Source: DASQHW01 sp038209365 (GTDB taxonomy: Bacteria > Actinomycetota > Acidimicrobiia > IMCC26256 > PALSA-610). From it: a DNA stretch of 18,505 nt. Made by a program: the position numbers and the translations under genes. Where the stretch lies: the NCBI GenBank assembly GCA_038209365.1, contig JBBQXS010000072.1:1-18505 (forward strand), in the 5' to 3' direction. This document shows positions 1 to 7,279 of this stretch, piece by piece. Under the pieces are notes generated by a model. The model was not told where the DNA came from. It worked only from the letters and a program-made list of their open reading frames with translations, and did not search any database. The stretch's first letter is position 1; every line of letters begins with the position of its first letter.

Positions 1-2
1 TG

Positions 3-554
3 GTCGGAACCACGGCAACACTCACGCCGCACCTCTTCGAGCATCGCCTTCTCACGTATGGGTCGGACGAGGCCTACCTCGACGCCGCGATTCCCTACAT
101 CGCCGAAGGGCTCGAACGCTCCGAGTGCCTCCTGGTGGTGACAACGCCGGCGCAGATTGCCCTCGTGCGCGAAGCGCTCGACGTTCGCTCCGAACAGGTC
201 GAATTCGCAGACTCGGCGGAGTGGTACAGCTCGCTCGGCGGGGCGCTGAACCGCTATCGCGGGTTCGTGAAGCAGAAGTTCGAAGCCGGCGCGGCCTGGA
301 TCCGAATGGTGGGCGACCCCGTGTGGGCCGCCCGGTCGCGCGCCGAGATCACGGCGTGGTTCCGCTACGAATCGCTGGTCAATCTCGCCTTCGCGTCAGC
401 ACCGGCGACCATCGTGTGTCCCTACGACACGAGATCCGTGCCCCCCGAGGTCGTCGCCGACGCGCGCCGGACCCATCCCGAGGTCGCGCAGGGAAGCCTC
501 GCCTTGGGCGGCCCCGCGTATCAGGAGCCCGAGGATTTCCTGCTGCAGCCGTAG
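3..554 (+). CDS. MEDS-domain sensory protein (5' end outside window)
   Basis: The frame is open from the first bases of the window and ends at TAG 552-554, so about 183 residues are visible and the start lies upstream or at the very edge. The visible protein reads as a single MEDS domain (methanogen/methylotroph DcmR sensory domain). The N-terminal pattern YGSDEAYLDAAIPYIAEGLE is followed by a strand LLVVTT, and near the C-terminus comes the family-typical CPYDTRSVPPEVVADARRTH. MEDS domains are thought to bind small ligands. In actinobacteria they often precede an anti-sigma-like HATPase or a STAS domain. Here the protein stops right after the MEDS domain, with no attached output domain. It converges on the gene at 585-875, with only 30 bases between them. 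The family call is good; ligand and partner are unknown. Confidence 0.8.
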   Translation, partial: VGTTATLTPHLFEHRLLTYGSDEAYLDAAIPYIAEGLERSECLLVVTTPAQIALVREALDVRSEQVEFADSAEWYSSLGGALNRYRGFVKQKFEAGAAWIRMVGDPVWAARSRAEITAWFRYESLVNLAFASAPATIVCPYDTRSVPPEVVADARRTHPEVAQGSLALGGPAYQEPEDFLLQP

Positions 555-584
555 GAACGGCACTGCGCTCGGTCCGGCGTCCGG

Positions 585-875
585 CTATGCGACTTCGGCG
601 GTCGCGGTGCCATGGGTGTCCGCCGGCCGGAGCAACGTGGTGATGAGCGCACTCGTTCCGAATTGCGTGGCGCTGACGTCGGCTGCGCGTCGTAGTGCTC
701 GGCGCTCAGCCGATCCTCGCGCTCCCGCGGCCAGCTCGGCTCGGGCGGCCTCGAGGGTGACGTCCCCGCCGGCGACGGCCTGCGCGAGGTAGCTCGCGAG
801 GCCGAGCCAGTCCTCGATCAACTGCGCTTCGTCCCCTGTGCCCGGGTGTGTGATGCGGGCCTCGACTATGGACAT
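585..875 (-). CDS. hypothetical small protein
   Basis: A 96-residue protein that I do not recognise. It begins at ATG 875 with GGAG about 10 bases upstream and ends with TAG at 585-587. It is probably mostly helical: the middle is rich in Ala, Glu and Leu (LEAARAELAAGARGSAERRALRR), preceded by an acidic, hydrophobic stretch (AQLIEDWLGLASYLAQAV). There is no signal peptide, membrane segment or cysteine. It lies 64 bases downstream of the CrtC/AttH-like gene on the same strand, so it could be the last gene of that operon, although it has its own ribosome binding site. An overlapping + frame (607-792) looks like a shadow. Its amino-acid make-up is reasonable for a real protein, but no family supports it. 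Confidence 0.55.
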   Translation of the reverse strand: MSIVEARITHPGTGDEAQLIEDWLGLASYLAQAVAGGDVTLEAARAELAAGARGSAERRALRRAADVSATQFGTSALITTLLRPADTHGTATAEVA

Positions 876-939
876 GTTCAGATGACTCCGGTTTCCTTCT
901 TGCTACTCGCCCGCCGCCGCGCCGGGAAAGGATGACACG

Positions 940-2070
940 TCAGCCGGGCGCGAAATGGGATGCCGTCGCCGCCGCGGGTCCGGCTTCTCCTCGTGCGTGA
1001 CCGAAGTACATCAGCTCCCAGATCGCCTGGTCGGTGTGCTCCTCGACGCATCGGCCGTCCACGATGTGTTGCACGCGAAGCTCGCCGCTGAAGCGCAGAT
1101 ACGCCCCGTCGAAATGGACGAGCTCGGCGGCGACCTTCCTGAGGCCGTGCACGCTGTCGATCATCCTGGTACGCGTCAGATCGCTGTGGCGTGTGAAGGT
1201 GACGACATACGTCTCCCCGTCGCCGGAGTAGCGGTAACGGGTGACGTTCGCGACGGGCTTCCGGGTGAGCGGGTCGACGTAGTAGCCGTCTGTCTCGAAC
1301 CGCGTGCGCGTCCCGTCATCGGCCACGACCTTGCCGTCCTTCGCCAACATGAAGAGCGTCACCGGCGCGTAGTCGTACTTCTTGTGGGCAGTGACGTAGG
1401 AGGCGATCACCGAGTAGGGACCGGCTCGGCCGCGGGCCCAGTACCAGTCGTTGATGACCTCCGTCAGGGCGACGTTGCCCCAGTTGTGGTCGTGATAGCC
1501 GATGCCTCGGGTGGTATGGGTCTCATCGCCGATCCGGTAGCTCACGGTCACAGTGCCCTGCGGCACCGCGGGCAGCCAGCCGAATTCGAGGTCGCGCCTC
1601 GGGCCATAGAGCAGGTATCCGGTTCCCGGCCGCCAGGGCGGGACCTGACCGACCAGGTCGACCTCGACCTCGATGTCGTCGACGGTCGTCGTGATGCGAT
1701 AGCGCCGAAGGTCGCCGGTGAACCTGTTGCCGGCGATGCGCACGTCGGCGCGGTCCGTCGCGGCCGACCAGTCTTCCGGATCGAAGCTCGCGAGCTTCTC
1801 GAAGCTGCGGCCGTCCTCAAGGTCGAGGTTCAGCCGGATGAGCGGTGCCAAGGGCTTCTGCGGAGACGCCAGGTCCTTGTCCATGAACGCGACGACCAGC
1901 TTCGCTCCGTCCTCGAGCTGCGCGTCGAAATACCACCACTCGTAGGTGCCGGCACCGCCGTCGGTCCGCGCGCCGTCCTCGAACGGTTCGACGCGTTCTC
2001 TTGCGACTCCGTAGCGCGCGTAGTCGGCATCCGTCGTCGCGAGCACGGCGAGCGGCGTCGATGGGTTCAT
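940..2070 (-). CDS. CrtC/AttH-like lipocalin-fold protein (hydroxyneurosporene synthase family)
   Basis: A 376-residue cytoplasmic-looking protein without a signal peptide. Family hallmarks are visible: YEWWYFDA at residues 43-50, PPWRPGTGYLLYGP near 144-157, and GYHDHNWGN at 191-199. This family has two lipocalin-like beta-barrel domains. It includes the carotenoid 1,2-hydratase CrtC, AttH-type proteins and some pericyclase-like enzymes of secondary metabolism. No carotenoid gene is nearby, so a carotenoid role is not supported; a hydratase, isomerase or ligand-binding role on another hydrophobic substrate is possible. The start is ATG 2070 because it overlaps the stop of the upstream F420 enzyme in an ATGA, which implies translational coupling. 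A longer open frame upstream (to 2220) only shadows that enzyme. Family confidence is high and the reaction is unknown. Confidence 0.85.
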   Translation of the reverse strand: MNPSTPLAVLATTDADYARYGVARERVEPFEDGARTDGGAGTYEWWYFDAQLEDGAKLVVAFMDKDLASPQKPLAPLIRLNLDLEDGRSFEKLASFDPEDWSAATDRADVRIAGNRFTGDLRRYRITTTVDDIEVEVDLVGQVPPWRPGTGYLLYGPRRDLEFGWLPAVPQGTVTVSYRIGDETHTTRGIGYHDHNWGNVALTEVINDWYWARGRAGPYSVIASYVTAHKKYDYAPVTLFMLAKDGKVVADDGTRTRFETDGYYVDPLTRKPVANVTRYRYSGDGETYVVTFTRHSDLTRTRMIDSVHGLRKVAAELVHFDGAYLRFSGELRVQHIVDGRCVEEHTDQAIWELMYFGHARGEAGPAAATASHFAPG

Positions 2071-3029
2071 GCGCGGAGCGCGGGGAGCAACTCTGTTGCC
2101 GCCCACGTGATGAATTGCTCTTGCGTTTCTCCGCCCACCTGCACCAACGCGACGTGGGTGAACCCGGCCGTCTCGAACTCGCGCACTCCGGCGACGTGGC
2201 GTTCGACGTCGGGACCACACGGCATCTGTGCGGACACATCATCCTCCCGGACCGTTTTGGCGGCAGCGTCAAATGACGCGGGAACAGGGAGCTCGGCGTT
2301 GACCCTCCAGTTGCCCGTGAACCAGCGAAACTGGTCCATCGCGCGTTTCAATGCGATCTTCTGATCGGGGTCGTACGACAACGCGATCTGGCCGATCCGC
2401 GGCTTCCCGGCGCCTCCGGCGTTGTCGAACATCTGGCCGAGCTCGGCGCGGGGCTCCGTTGCGATCATTGCGTCGGCGTGTCGTCCCGCCAGACGACAGC
2501 TTCCCGGCCCCGACACGGCAATGCCCAGGGGAGGCGCGGTGTGGGGGAGGTCCCAGACTCTCGCGGACTCGACCTCGAAGTGCGTGCCGCGATACGTCAC
2601 GGTGCCGCCCTCCCACAGGGCCCGGATGATCTCGACCGCCTCCTCGAGCATCTGGTGGCGCACGCCGGCGACGGGCCATCGTCCGCCGACGATGTGTTCG
2701 TTCAAGTTCTCACCCGCGCCGAGCCCGAGGGTGAAGCGCCCGTCGGACAGCAGCTGCATGGTCGCTGCTTTCTGCGCGACCACGGCGGGGTGATAGCGAC
2801 GGATCGGGCAGGTCACATACGTCATGAGAGGGATGTGCTCGGTCGCCTGGGCGGCCGCACCGAGCACGCTCCACGCGTACGGGGAGTGGCCTTGCGAATC
2901 GAGCCACGGGAAGTAGTGGTCGCTGATCACCGCGAAGTCGAAGCCGGCTTCCTCGGCGAGCGCGACGTCACGCACGAGCTGCTTCGGGCCCGCCTGCTCG
3001 CACATCATGGTGTAACCGATCGAAGTCAT
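2067..3029 (-). CDS. LLM-class F420-dependent oxidoreductase, G6PDH family
   Basis: A 320-residue TIM-barrel flavin/F420 enzyme of the luciferase-like superfamily, closest in appearance to the F420-dependent glucose-6-phosphate dehydrogenase (FGD) family. Aligned by eye with mycobacterial FGD1, its catalytic residues are kept with a constant offset of 2: Asp37-His38 and Trp42 in SDHYFPW (FGD1 Asp39, His40, Trp44), and Glu107 in GAGENLNE (FGD1 Glu109). The expected reaction is oxidation of a sugar or alcohol with F420 as hydride acceptor. The segment IATEPRAEL (about 189-197) has Arg194 where I recall FGD1 having phosphate-binding Lys198, so glucose-6-phosphate may not be the substrate. The start ATG 3029 overlaps the upstream dehydrogenase stop (ATGA), and its own stop overlaps the next start. 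A longer frame to 3371 is a shadow. Confidence 0.9.
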   Translation of the reverse strand: MTSIGYTMMCEQAGPKQLVRDVALAEEAGFDFAVISDHYFPWLDSQGHSPYAWSVLGAAAQATEHIPLMTYVTCPIRRYHPAVVAQKAATMQLLSDGRFTLGLGAGENLNEHIVGGRWPVAGVRHQMLEEAVEIIRALWEGGTVTYRGTHFEVESARVWDLPHTAPPLGIAVSGPGSCRLAGRHADAMIATEPRAELGQMFDNAGGAGKPRIGQIALSYDPDQKIALKRAMDQFRWFTGNWRVNAELPVPASFDAAAKTVREDDVSAQMPCGPDVERHVAGVREFETAGFTHVALVQVGGETQEQFITWAATELLPALRA

Positions 3030-3931
3030 GACCTTGCGTCTTGGTGCTCGAGCGCGCGCGTCACGACCGTGACATCCTCTTGGCCGAGTCCGTCGTCGAC
3101 CGCTTGCTGCCATTCGTCCGCGAGGCAGGCGAGGGTCGCGAACCGGTCGCCGTCGGCGGCCTGCACAGCGAGGCGCACATCCTTGAGCGCGAGCGACAGC
3201 GCGAACTGAGGCGAGTAGTCGTCCTTCACGATTCGTTCCAGCTTGGCTGCCTGCCACGGTGACACCAACGGGCTCCCGCCCAGCGCGCCCTGCACCGTCT
3301 GCGCCTCGAGCCCCAAACGGCGAGCAAGTGCCACCGAGGCGGCGACTGCTTCCGACCCAAACGCGAGCCATGTGTTGTTCACGAGCTTCAGCCGCGATCC
3401 CGCCCCGACCGCGCCGACCCAGATCGTGCGCTGTCCGAGCGCGTCGAACAGTGGCGTGACGCGCGCCCGGACATTGTCGGGCCCCGACGCAAAGATCGTC
3501 AGCTGCCCCTGTTGTGCAGGGAGCTTGCTTCCCGAGACCGGCGCGTCGACGAGTGTCACGTCAGGACGTTCCTTCTCCACCATGGACGCGACACGGTCGA
3601 TCCCCGCAACTCCGATCGTGCTCATCTGCACCCAGATGGCGCCCGGAGCGAGAGCCGCGAGCATCCCCTCGTCACGCGCGATGGACATGACGGCGTCGAC
3701 ATCGGTCACCATCGTGACGACGATGGCCGCCCGCCGCGCCGCGTCGGCCGCACTTTGCGCGACTTCCGCGCCGATCTCGGTGAGGTCTTGGGCCGCTTCC
3801 GGTTCGCGGTTCCAGACGATCGTCGGGATGCCGGCGCGCCGCGCGCTGGTCGCCATCCCGTGGCCCATCGTGCCCGTGCCGAGCACTGCAACCGGTTCCT
3901 GCACCGATGCCATCGCTTCTCCCGTAGTCAC
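3026..3931 (-). CDS. NAD(P)-dependent beta-hydroxyacid dehydrogenase (3-hydroxyisobutyrate dehydrogenase-like)
   Basis: A 301-residue member of the 6-phosphogluconate/3-hydroxyisobutyrate dehydrogenase superfamily. The Rossmann motif is GTGTMG at 18-23. Asn41-Arg42 after the second strand (VWNRE) suggests a preference for NADP(H). The substrate-binding motif DAPVSGS is at 129-135, and the probable catalytic lysine is Lys182 in GAGSRLKLVNN. The helical C-terminal domain is complete, so length is normal. Relatives act on hydroxyisobutyrate, tartronate semialdehyde, glyoxylate/succinic semialdehyde or imines; the substrate here cannot be read from sequence. I chose GTG 3931 because it overlaps the upstream stop (GTGA) and has GGGAG 6 bases upstream. 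ATG 3913, with GGAG 5 bases upstream, is a real alternative. It is the second gene of the overlapping four-gene block. Confidence 0.88.
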   Translation of the reverse strand: MTTGEAMASVQEPVAVLGTGTMGHGMATSARRAGIPTIVWNREPEAAQDLTEIGAEVAQSAADAARRAAIVVTMVTDVDAVMSIARDEGMLAALAPGAIWVQMSTIGVAGIDRVASMVEKERPDVTLVDAPVSGSKLPAQQGQLTIFASGPDNVRARVTPLFDALGQRTIWVGAVGAGSRLKLVNNTWLAFGSEAVAASVALARRLGLEAQTVQGALGGSPLVSPWQAAKLERIVKDDYSPQFALSLALKDVRLAVQAADGDRFATLACLADEWQQAVDDGLGQEDVTVVTRALEHQDARS

Positions 3932-4209
3932 GCGGATCTCCCTGTGTCGAGATGCGTGAGGTGACGGAAGCGAGCGGCACGGCGGTCCGCCGCGTGTGCG
4001 ATGAAACTCTCGCGCTCGTAGGCTCGCCGCGCCGCGTCGCGAACCTCATCGTCGTTGTGTAGATGGCGGATGTTCCGGTATGCCTCGGGCCTCGGCTCGA
4101 GCGAAACGGCTGCGCTCGGCCGGTACCGCGCGAGCCCGAACGCGGCGACGAGCACTGCGAGCAGCACGGCAACACCAACGAAGAGAAATGTCATGGCGGT
4201 CTCATTCAC
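3928..4209 (-). CDS. small single-pass membrane protein of unknown function
   Basis: A 93-residue protein, not recognised as a family. A strongly hydrophobic segment at about residues 6-27 (MTFLFVGVAVLLAVLVAAFG) is followed by a charged, Arg- and His-rich cytoplasmic-type tail with two probable helices (EVRDAARRAYERESFIAHAADRRAARF). That fits a type I-like membrane anchor with most of the chain inside the cell. The start could be ATG 4209 or ATG 4194 (just before the hydrophobic segment); neither has a strong ribosome binding site. Its stop overlaps the GTG of the HIBADH-like dehydrogenase by 4 bases, and it lies 96 bases after the ABC ATPase gene. It may tether the downstream enzymes or assist the transporter, but that is only inference. 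Confidence 0.7.
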   Translation of the reverse strand: MNETAMTFLFVGVAVLLAVLVAAFGLARYRPSAAVSLEPRPEAYRNIRHLHNDDEVRDAARRAYERESFIAHAADRRAARFRHLTHLDTGRSA

Positions 4210-4305
4210 GGTCGGAAGGGAGACGGATTCGCCTCGCGGTGATCGTGCGCACGAGGATCATGCGACGCGCGGGCGTGGGAAACATCACGCGACCTCGTAG
4301 GCGGT

Positions 4306-5043
4306 TCACCGCAGGCCGGTGATCATCGCGACGATCTCGTCACCGGTCGTCTCAGACGTGCGACGGACGCCGACCTGCTTGCCTCGCCGGAGGACGCAGA
4401 TCCGGTCGGAGAGGCGGAACACCTGGTCGAGCGAGTGGCTGACGATGAGAATCGCCAGGCCACGGTCGCGCATTCGGCGGATCAGCTCCTCGACGCGTCG
4501 CGTCTCGTCGATGCCGAGCGCCGCGGTCGGCTCGTCCATCAGTACCAGCCACCGCGCCCAATGCGCCGCGCGTGCGATCGCGACGCCCTGCCGCTGCCCG
4601 CCCGAGAGGTCGTGCGTCATCTGACGCGGGCTGTCGATACGCACGTCGAGCTCGTCGAGCAGTGACTGCGTCTCGGCCACCATGGCCTTCCGGTCGAGCC
4701 GCCGCAGCGGTCCCTTCACGAGCTCGCGGCCGAGGAACATGTTCATGTACACGGGCTGCGCGGTCGCGAGCGCGAGATCCTGAAAGACGGTCTCGATCCC
4801 CCGGTTGCGAGCGTCGAATGGACTTCCGAAATCGACGGGCATTCCTTGGAGCAAGATCTGCCCCGAGGTCGGCGGGTAGACGCCGGCAATGCACTTTACG
4901 ATCGTCGACTTCCCGGCGCCGTTGTCACCGACCAGCGCAACGATGTCACCCGGATTGACGTCGAGCGTCACCTCGACGAGTGCGACGACCGCGCCGAACT
5001 CCTTGTGCAGGCGCTCGATTCGGACGAGCGGCGGCATCGTCAC
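4306..5043 (-). CDS. sugar-type ABC transporter ATP-binding protein
   Basis: A 245-residue single nucleotide-binding domain that energises the importer formed with the upstream permease. All motifs are intact: Walker A GDNGAGKST at 39-47, Q-loop Gln88, signature LSGGQ at 146-150, Walker B LVLMDE at 166-171 and switch His203. It resembles one half of RbsA-type ATPases of the ribose/xylose/fructose (CUT2) class. Classic RbsA has two fused domains of about 500 residues, whereas this is a FrcA-like single-domain form, so it probably acts as a homodimer. The start is GTG 5043, which overlaps the permease stop (GTGA) and has GGGGGAG 5 bases upstream. ATG 5037 is less well placed. The open frame extending to 5460 is a shadow of the permease. 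Confidence 0.93.
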   Translation of the reverse strand: MTMPPLVRIERLHKEFGAVVALVEVTLDVNPGDIVALVGDNGAGKSTIVKCIAGVYPPTSGQILLQGMPVDFGSPFDARNRGIETVFQDLALATAQPVYMNMFLGRELVKGPLRRLDRKAMVAETQSLLDELDVRIDSPRQMTHDLSGGQRQGVAIARAAHWARWLVLMDEPTAALGIDETRRVEELIRRMRDRGLAILIVSHSLDQVFRLSDRICVLRRGKQVGVRRTSETTGDEIVAMITGLR

Positions 5044-6011
5044 GGCTGCTCCCCCTTGGGCTTGCGCAGCGTGAGCGAGATCGCGAGCAGGAGGAGGATG
5101 CCTTGCCAGATCATCTGCTCCGACGCCGAGAGGCCCCAGAGGATCAAGCCGTTCGTCAGGACCCCCATGATCAGGCTGCCGAAGAGCGCTCCGATGACGC
5201 TGCCTTTCCCTCCGAACAGGCGTGTGCCCCCGATGACAACGGCCGCGATCACCGTCAGCAGCGCTTGGTCGCCGACCGTGTAGGTCGCAGCCTGGAGCCG
5301 GCCGGTGTACAGAATGCCGGCGACCGCGGCTGACGCCCCGCTCAGCACAAGCACCGCGAACTTGACACGGTCGACGCGGATGCCGGCGACACGTGCCGCG
5401 CCCAGGTTGTCGCCCGTCGCGACGACGTGCGCGCCGAAGCGCGTATGGGCAAAGACGCACTGGCCGACCGCGACGGCGCCGATCGCCCAGAATGCAAGAC
5501 TCGGAATCGGGCCGACGTCGCCGGAGCCGAAGATCTTGACGAAGCGCTGGTTCTCGACTGCGACCGACTCGAGGTTCGTGATCGTGCGTGCGAGGCCGGC
5601 GACGATTCCCATCGTGGCCAGCGTCACGAGGAATGACGGGAGCCGCAGGAGCGTCACCAAGGCCCCGTTGACCGCGCCGATGCCTGCGCCCACGCCCAGT
5701 CCGGCGGCGACGGCCAGCATTGCGTTGTGATCTTGCATCACGTCGGCCGTCACCAGACCGGAGAGGGCGACGACGGACCCGAGTGAGAGGTCGATCTCGC
5801 CGGCGCTGAGCACGAAGACGACGGCGACGGCCATCACCGTCACCGGCGTCGTCTGCCGCACGATGTTGAGCAGGTTCGTGTCGCTGAGGAAGCCGTCGTC
5901 CCGCAAGGTCACGGCAAAGAAGACGAAGATCATGAGGAATGCGACGTACACGACATAGCCACGCGGCGCGCCGGCGCCGCTTGCCGTTCTCACGCGTCTG
6001 GAAAGCGCCAA
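5040..6011 (-). CDS. ribose-type (CUT2) ABC transporter permease
   Basis: A 323-residue polytopic inner-membrane permease of the RbsC/branched-chain type (BPD_transp_2). After a short basic N-terminus it has about eight to ten hydrophobic segments, beginning YVVYVAFLMIFVFFAVTL. The family motif GEIDLSLGSV is at about 71-80, and GLARTITNLES and GGTRLFGGKGSVIGALFG follow further on. It forms the membrane channel with the ATPase (4306-5043), fed by the binding protein (6017-7150). The annotated start is TTG 6011, 5 bases after the upstream stop; its ribosome binding site is weak. GTG 5993 is an alternative and would remove only six residues. The cargo is likely a monosaccharide or a sugar-like compound, which the permease alone does not specify. 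Confidence 0.92.
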   Translation of the reverse strand: MALSRRVRTASGAGAPRGYVVYVAFLMIFVFFAVTLRDDGFLSDTNLLNIVRQTTPVTVMAVAVVFVLSAGEIDLSLGSVVALSGLVTADVMQDHNAMLAVAAGLGVGAGIGAVNGALVTLLRLPSFLVTLATMGIVAGLARTITNLESVAVENQRFVKIFGSGDVGPIPSLAFWAIGAVAVGQCVFAHTRFGAHVVATGDNLGAARVAGIRVDRVKFAVLVLSGASAAVAGILYTGRLQAATYTVGDQALLTVIAAVVIGGTRLFGGKGSVIGALFGSLIMGVLTNGLILWGLSASEQMIWQGILLLLAISLTLRKPKGEQP

Positions 6012-6016
6012 ACGAG

Positions 6017-7150
6017 CTACTTGCCGAGGGCCTTCATCACGCTCTCCGGCGGATCCCGGTGGAGTGACTCGTGGTAGCCCTCCACGAGGTTCGACTTCGT
6101 GATCGTCATCGCGGGTGCGATGACGAAGGGTGGCGCCTTCTTCCCGAGCAACCCGTACGCCGCAGACTTCGCCATCGCCTCGCCGAGCTCGTATGCCTTG
6201 TCCGCGATGAGCGCGAACGTCGCTCCGCCTTTGGCCATGTCGAGCGCGAGCGGCGCATCGAGGTCGAGGCTGACAATCTTCGTCTTGGTGTTGCCATTGG
6301 AGCGGAGCGCCGCGAGCACGCCCTCTCCGGGCGGTTGCGAGAACGTGACGTACACGCCGGAGAGCTGCGGGTTCTTGATCAATACCGCGTTCGCCTCGTC
6401 CTGCGCCTTGTTGGGATCTGCGATTCCGGCCTCGGCGACGACCTTGACGTTCGGATAGTTGACCGTGATCGTCTTCAGGAAGGCCTCGTCACGCTGATTC
6501 GTGACGTAGTGGTTCGCGTCGTGGAAGAAATCCGCAATCGTCCCGTCGTTGCCGACGGCAGCGGCAAGCGCGTCGGCCGCGCGCTTGCCCATTTGGAAGA
6601 GGTCGTCAGTGACGACGTTGACGTAGTCGCGGCCGTACTGCATACCGCGCGGGACACTCGAGAGCAGGACGATCTTCGTTCCCTGTCGTGCGACCGCCAT
6701 GTACGCCGATGCCGTGACGACCGGGTCGACCGGCAGTGTCAGCAGGACGGACGGCTTCCGCACCTCGATCGCCTCTACGTCGGCCTTCTGTTTCGCGGCG
6801 TCGAAATTCGCGCTCGTCTCCGCAACGATCGTGATGCCGAGTTGACTGAACTGATTGCGCACACCGGCGTTGACCGCCGTGGTGAAGTCGGAGTCTTCGT
6901 GCCAGACGAGGGCGGCGGTGTGGTGACCTGCGCGTACCTTCGCGATCTCGCTCGAGGTGAGCTCCAGCGCACTCGTCGGCGTCGCCTTCTCGCCGTTGGG
7001 TCCGACCGTCGTGCCGAGTGCCTCCGATGATTGAATCGGCACATTGTTCGCTCTCGGGCGCTCGCCGCTCGCCGATGCGCACGACGCGCAGGCCATCGCG
7101 AGCGCGAGACCAACGGGAGCAACGCTGGCGGCTCGCCGACGGCCCCTCAT
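6017..7150 (-). CDS. ABC sugar-type substrate-binding protein (probable lipoprotein)
   Basis: A 377-residue extracytoplasmic solute-binding protein of the periplasmic-binding-protein type 4 (ribose/galactose-binding-like) fold. The N-terminus is basic, then a hydrophobic signal segment ends in cysteines (AMAC at 18-21, CASC at 21-24). This looks like a lipoprotein signal, but neither cysteine has the usual Leu at -3. The mature part has alternating Rossmann-like segments (HTAALVWHEDSDFTTAV, TIADFFHDANHYVTNQRDEA, IVSLDLDAPLALDM). It binds the imported ligand and hands it to the permease 5 bases downstream. The start is ATG 7150 with GGGAGG 6 bases upstream; longer frames cross the promoter region. 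Ligand unknown. It is the first gene of the minus-strand operon and diverges from the histidine kinase. Confidence 0.93.
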   Translation of the reverse strand: MRGRRRAASVAPVGLALAMACASCASASGERPRANNVPIQSSEALGTTVGPNGEKATPTSALELTSSEIAKVRAGHHTAALVWHEDSDFTTAVNAGVRNQFSQLGITIVAETSANFDAAKQKADVEAIEVRKPSVLLTLPVDPVVTASAYMAVARQGTKIVLLSSVPRGMQYGRDYVNVVTDDLFQMGKRAADALAAAVGNDGTIADFFHDANHYVTNQRDEAFLKTITVNYPNVKVVAEAGIADPNKAQDEANAVLIKNPQLSGVYVTFSQPPGEGVLAALRSNGNTKTKIVSLDLDAPLALDMAKGGATFALIADKAYELGEAMAKSAAYGLLGKKAPPFVIAPAMTITKSNLVEGYHESLHRDPPESVMKALGK

Positions 7151-7205
7151 CGTCGCCCTCCCCTCGGTCGGGCCGGCACCGCGACGGCGATCAACCGCGT
7201 GCGCG

Positions 7206-7235
7206 ATGTTCGCGGGCGCCACAGAGAAGTGTCAA
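7206..7235 (-). promoter_or_regulatory. candidate sigma70-type promoter for the ABC operon
   Basis: On the minus strand a perfect TTGACA (7235-7230) is followed after 18 bases by GAACAT (7211-7206), which matches TATAAT at three positions. Transcription would start near 7198, giving a leader of roughly 50 bases before the ATG at 7150. The -10 match is weak, so this is a candidate only. Confidence 0.4.
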
Positions 7236-7279
7236 TCGCGCTGGTGCCACGAGAGCGGTTCTGCGGTACCTTCCCAGCC

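Noticed and set aside
955..2364. 469-codon open frame on + opposite the CrtC/AttH-like gene
   Set aside because: Antisense shadow typical of high-GC DNA; it reads as low-complexity Val/Arg/Asp and crosses two genes with clear family motifs.
4243..4254. 12-base perfect palindrome TCGTGCGCACGA in the gap after the ABC ATPase
   Set aside because: In an operator-like position, but six paired bases of GC-rich sequence are expected by chance several times in 18 kb, and no second copy was seen.
7031..7279. Upstream extension of the kinase frame to 7031
   Set aside because: It would overlap the binding-protein signal peptide on the other strand and cross the promoter; the extra residues are Arg-rich without domain character.
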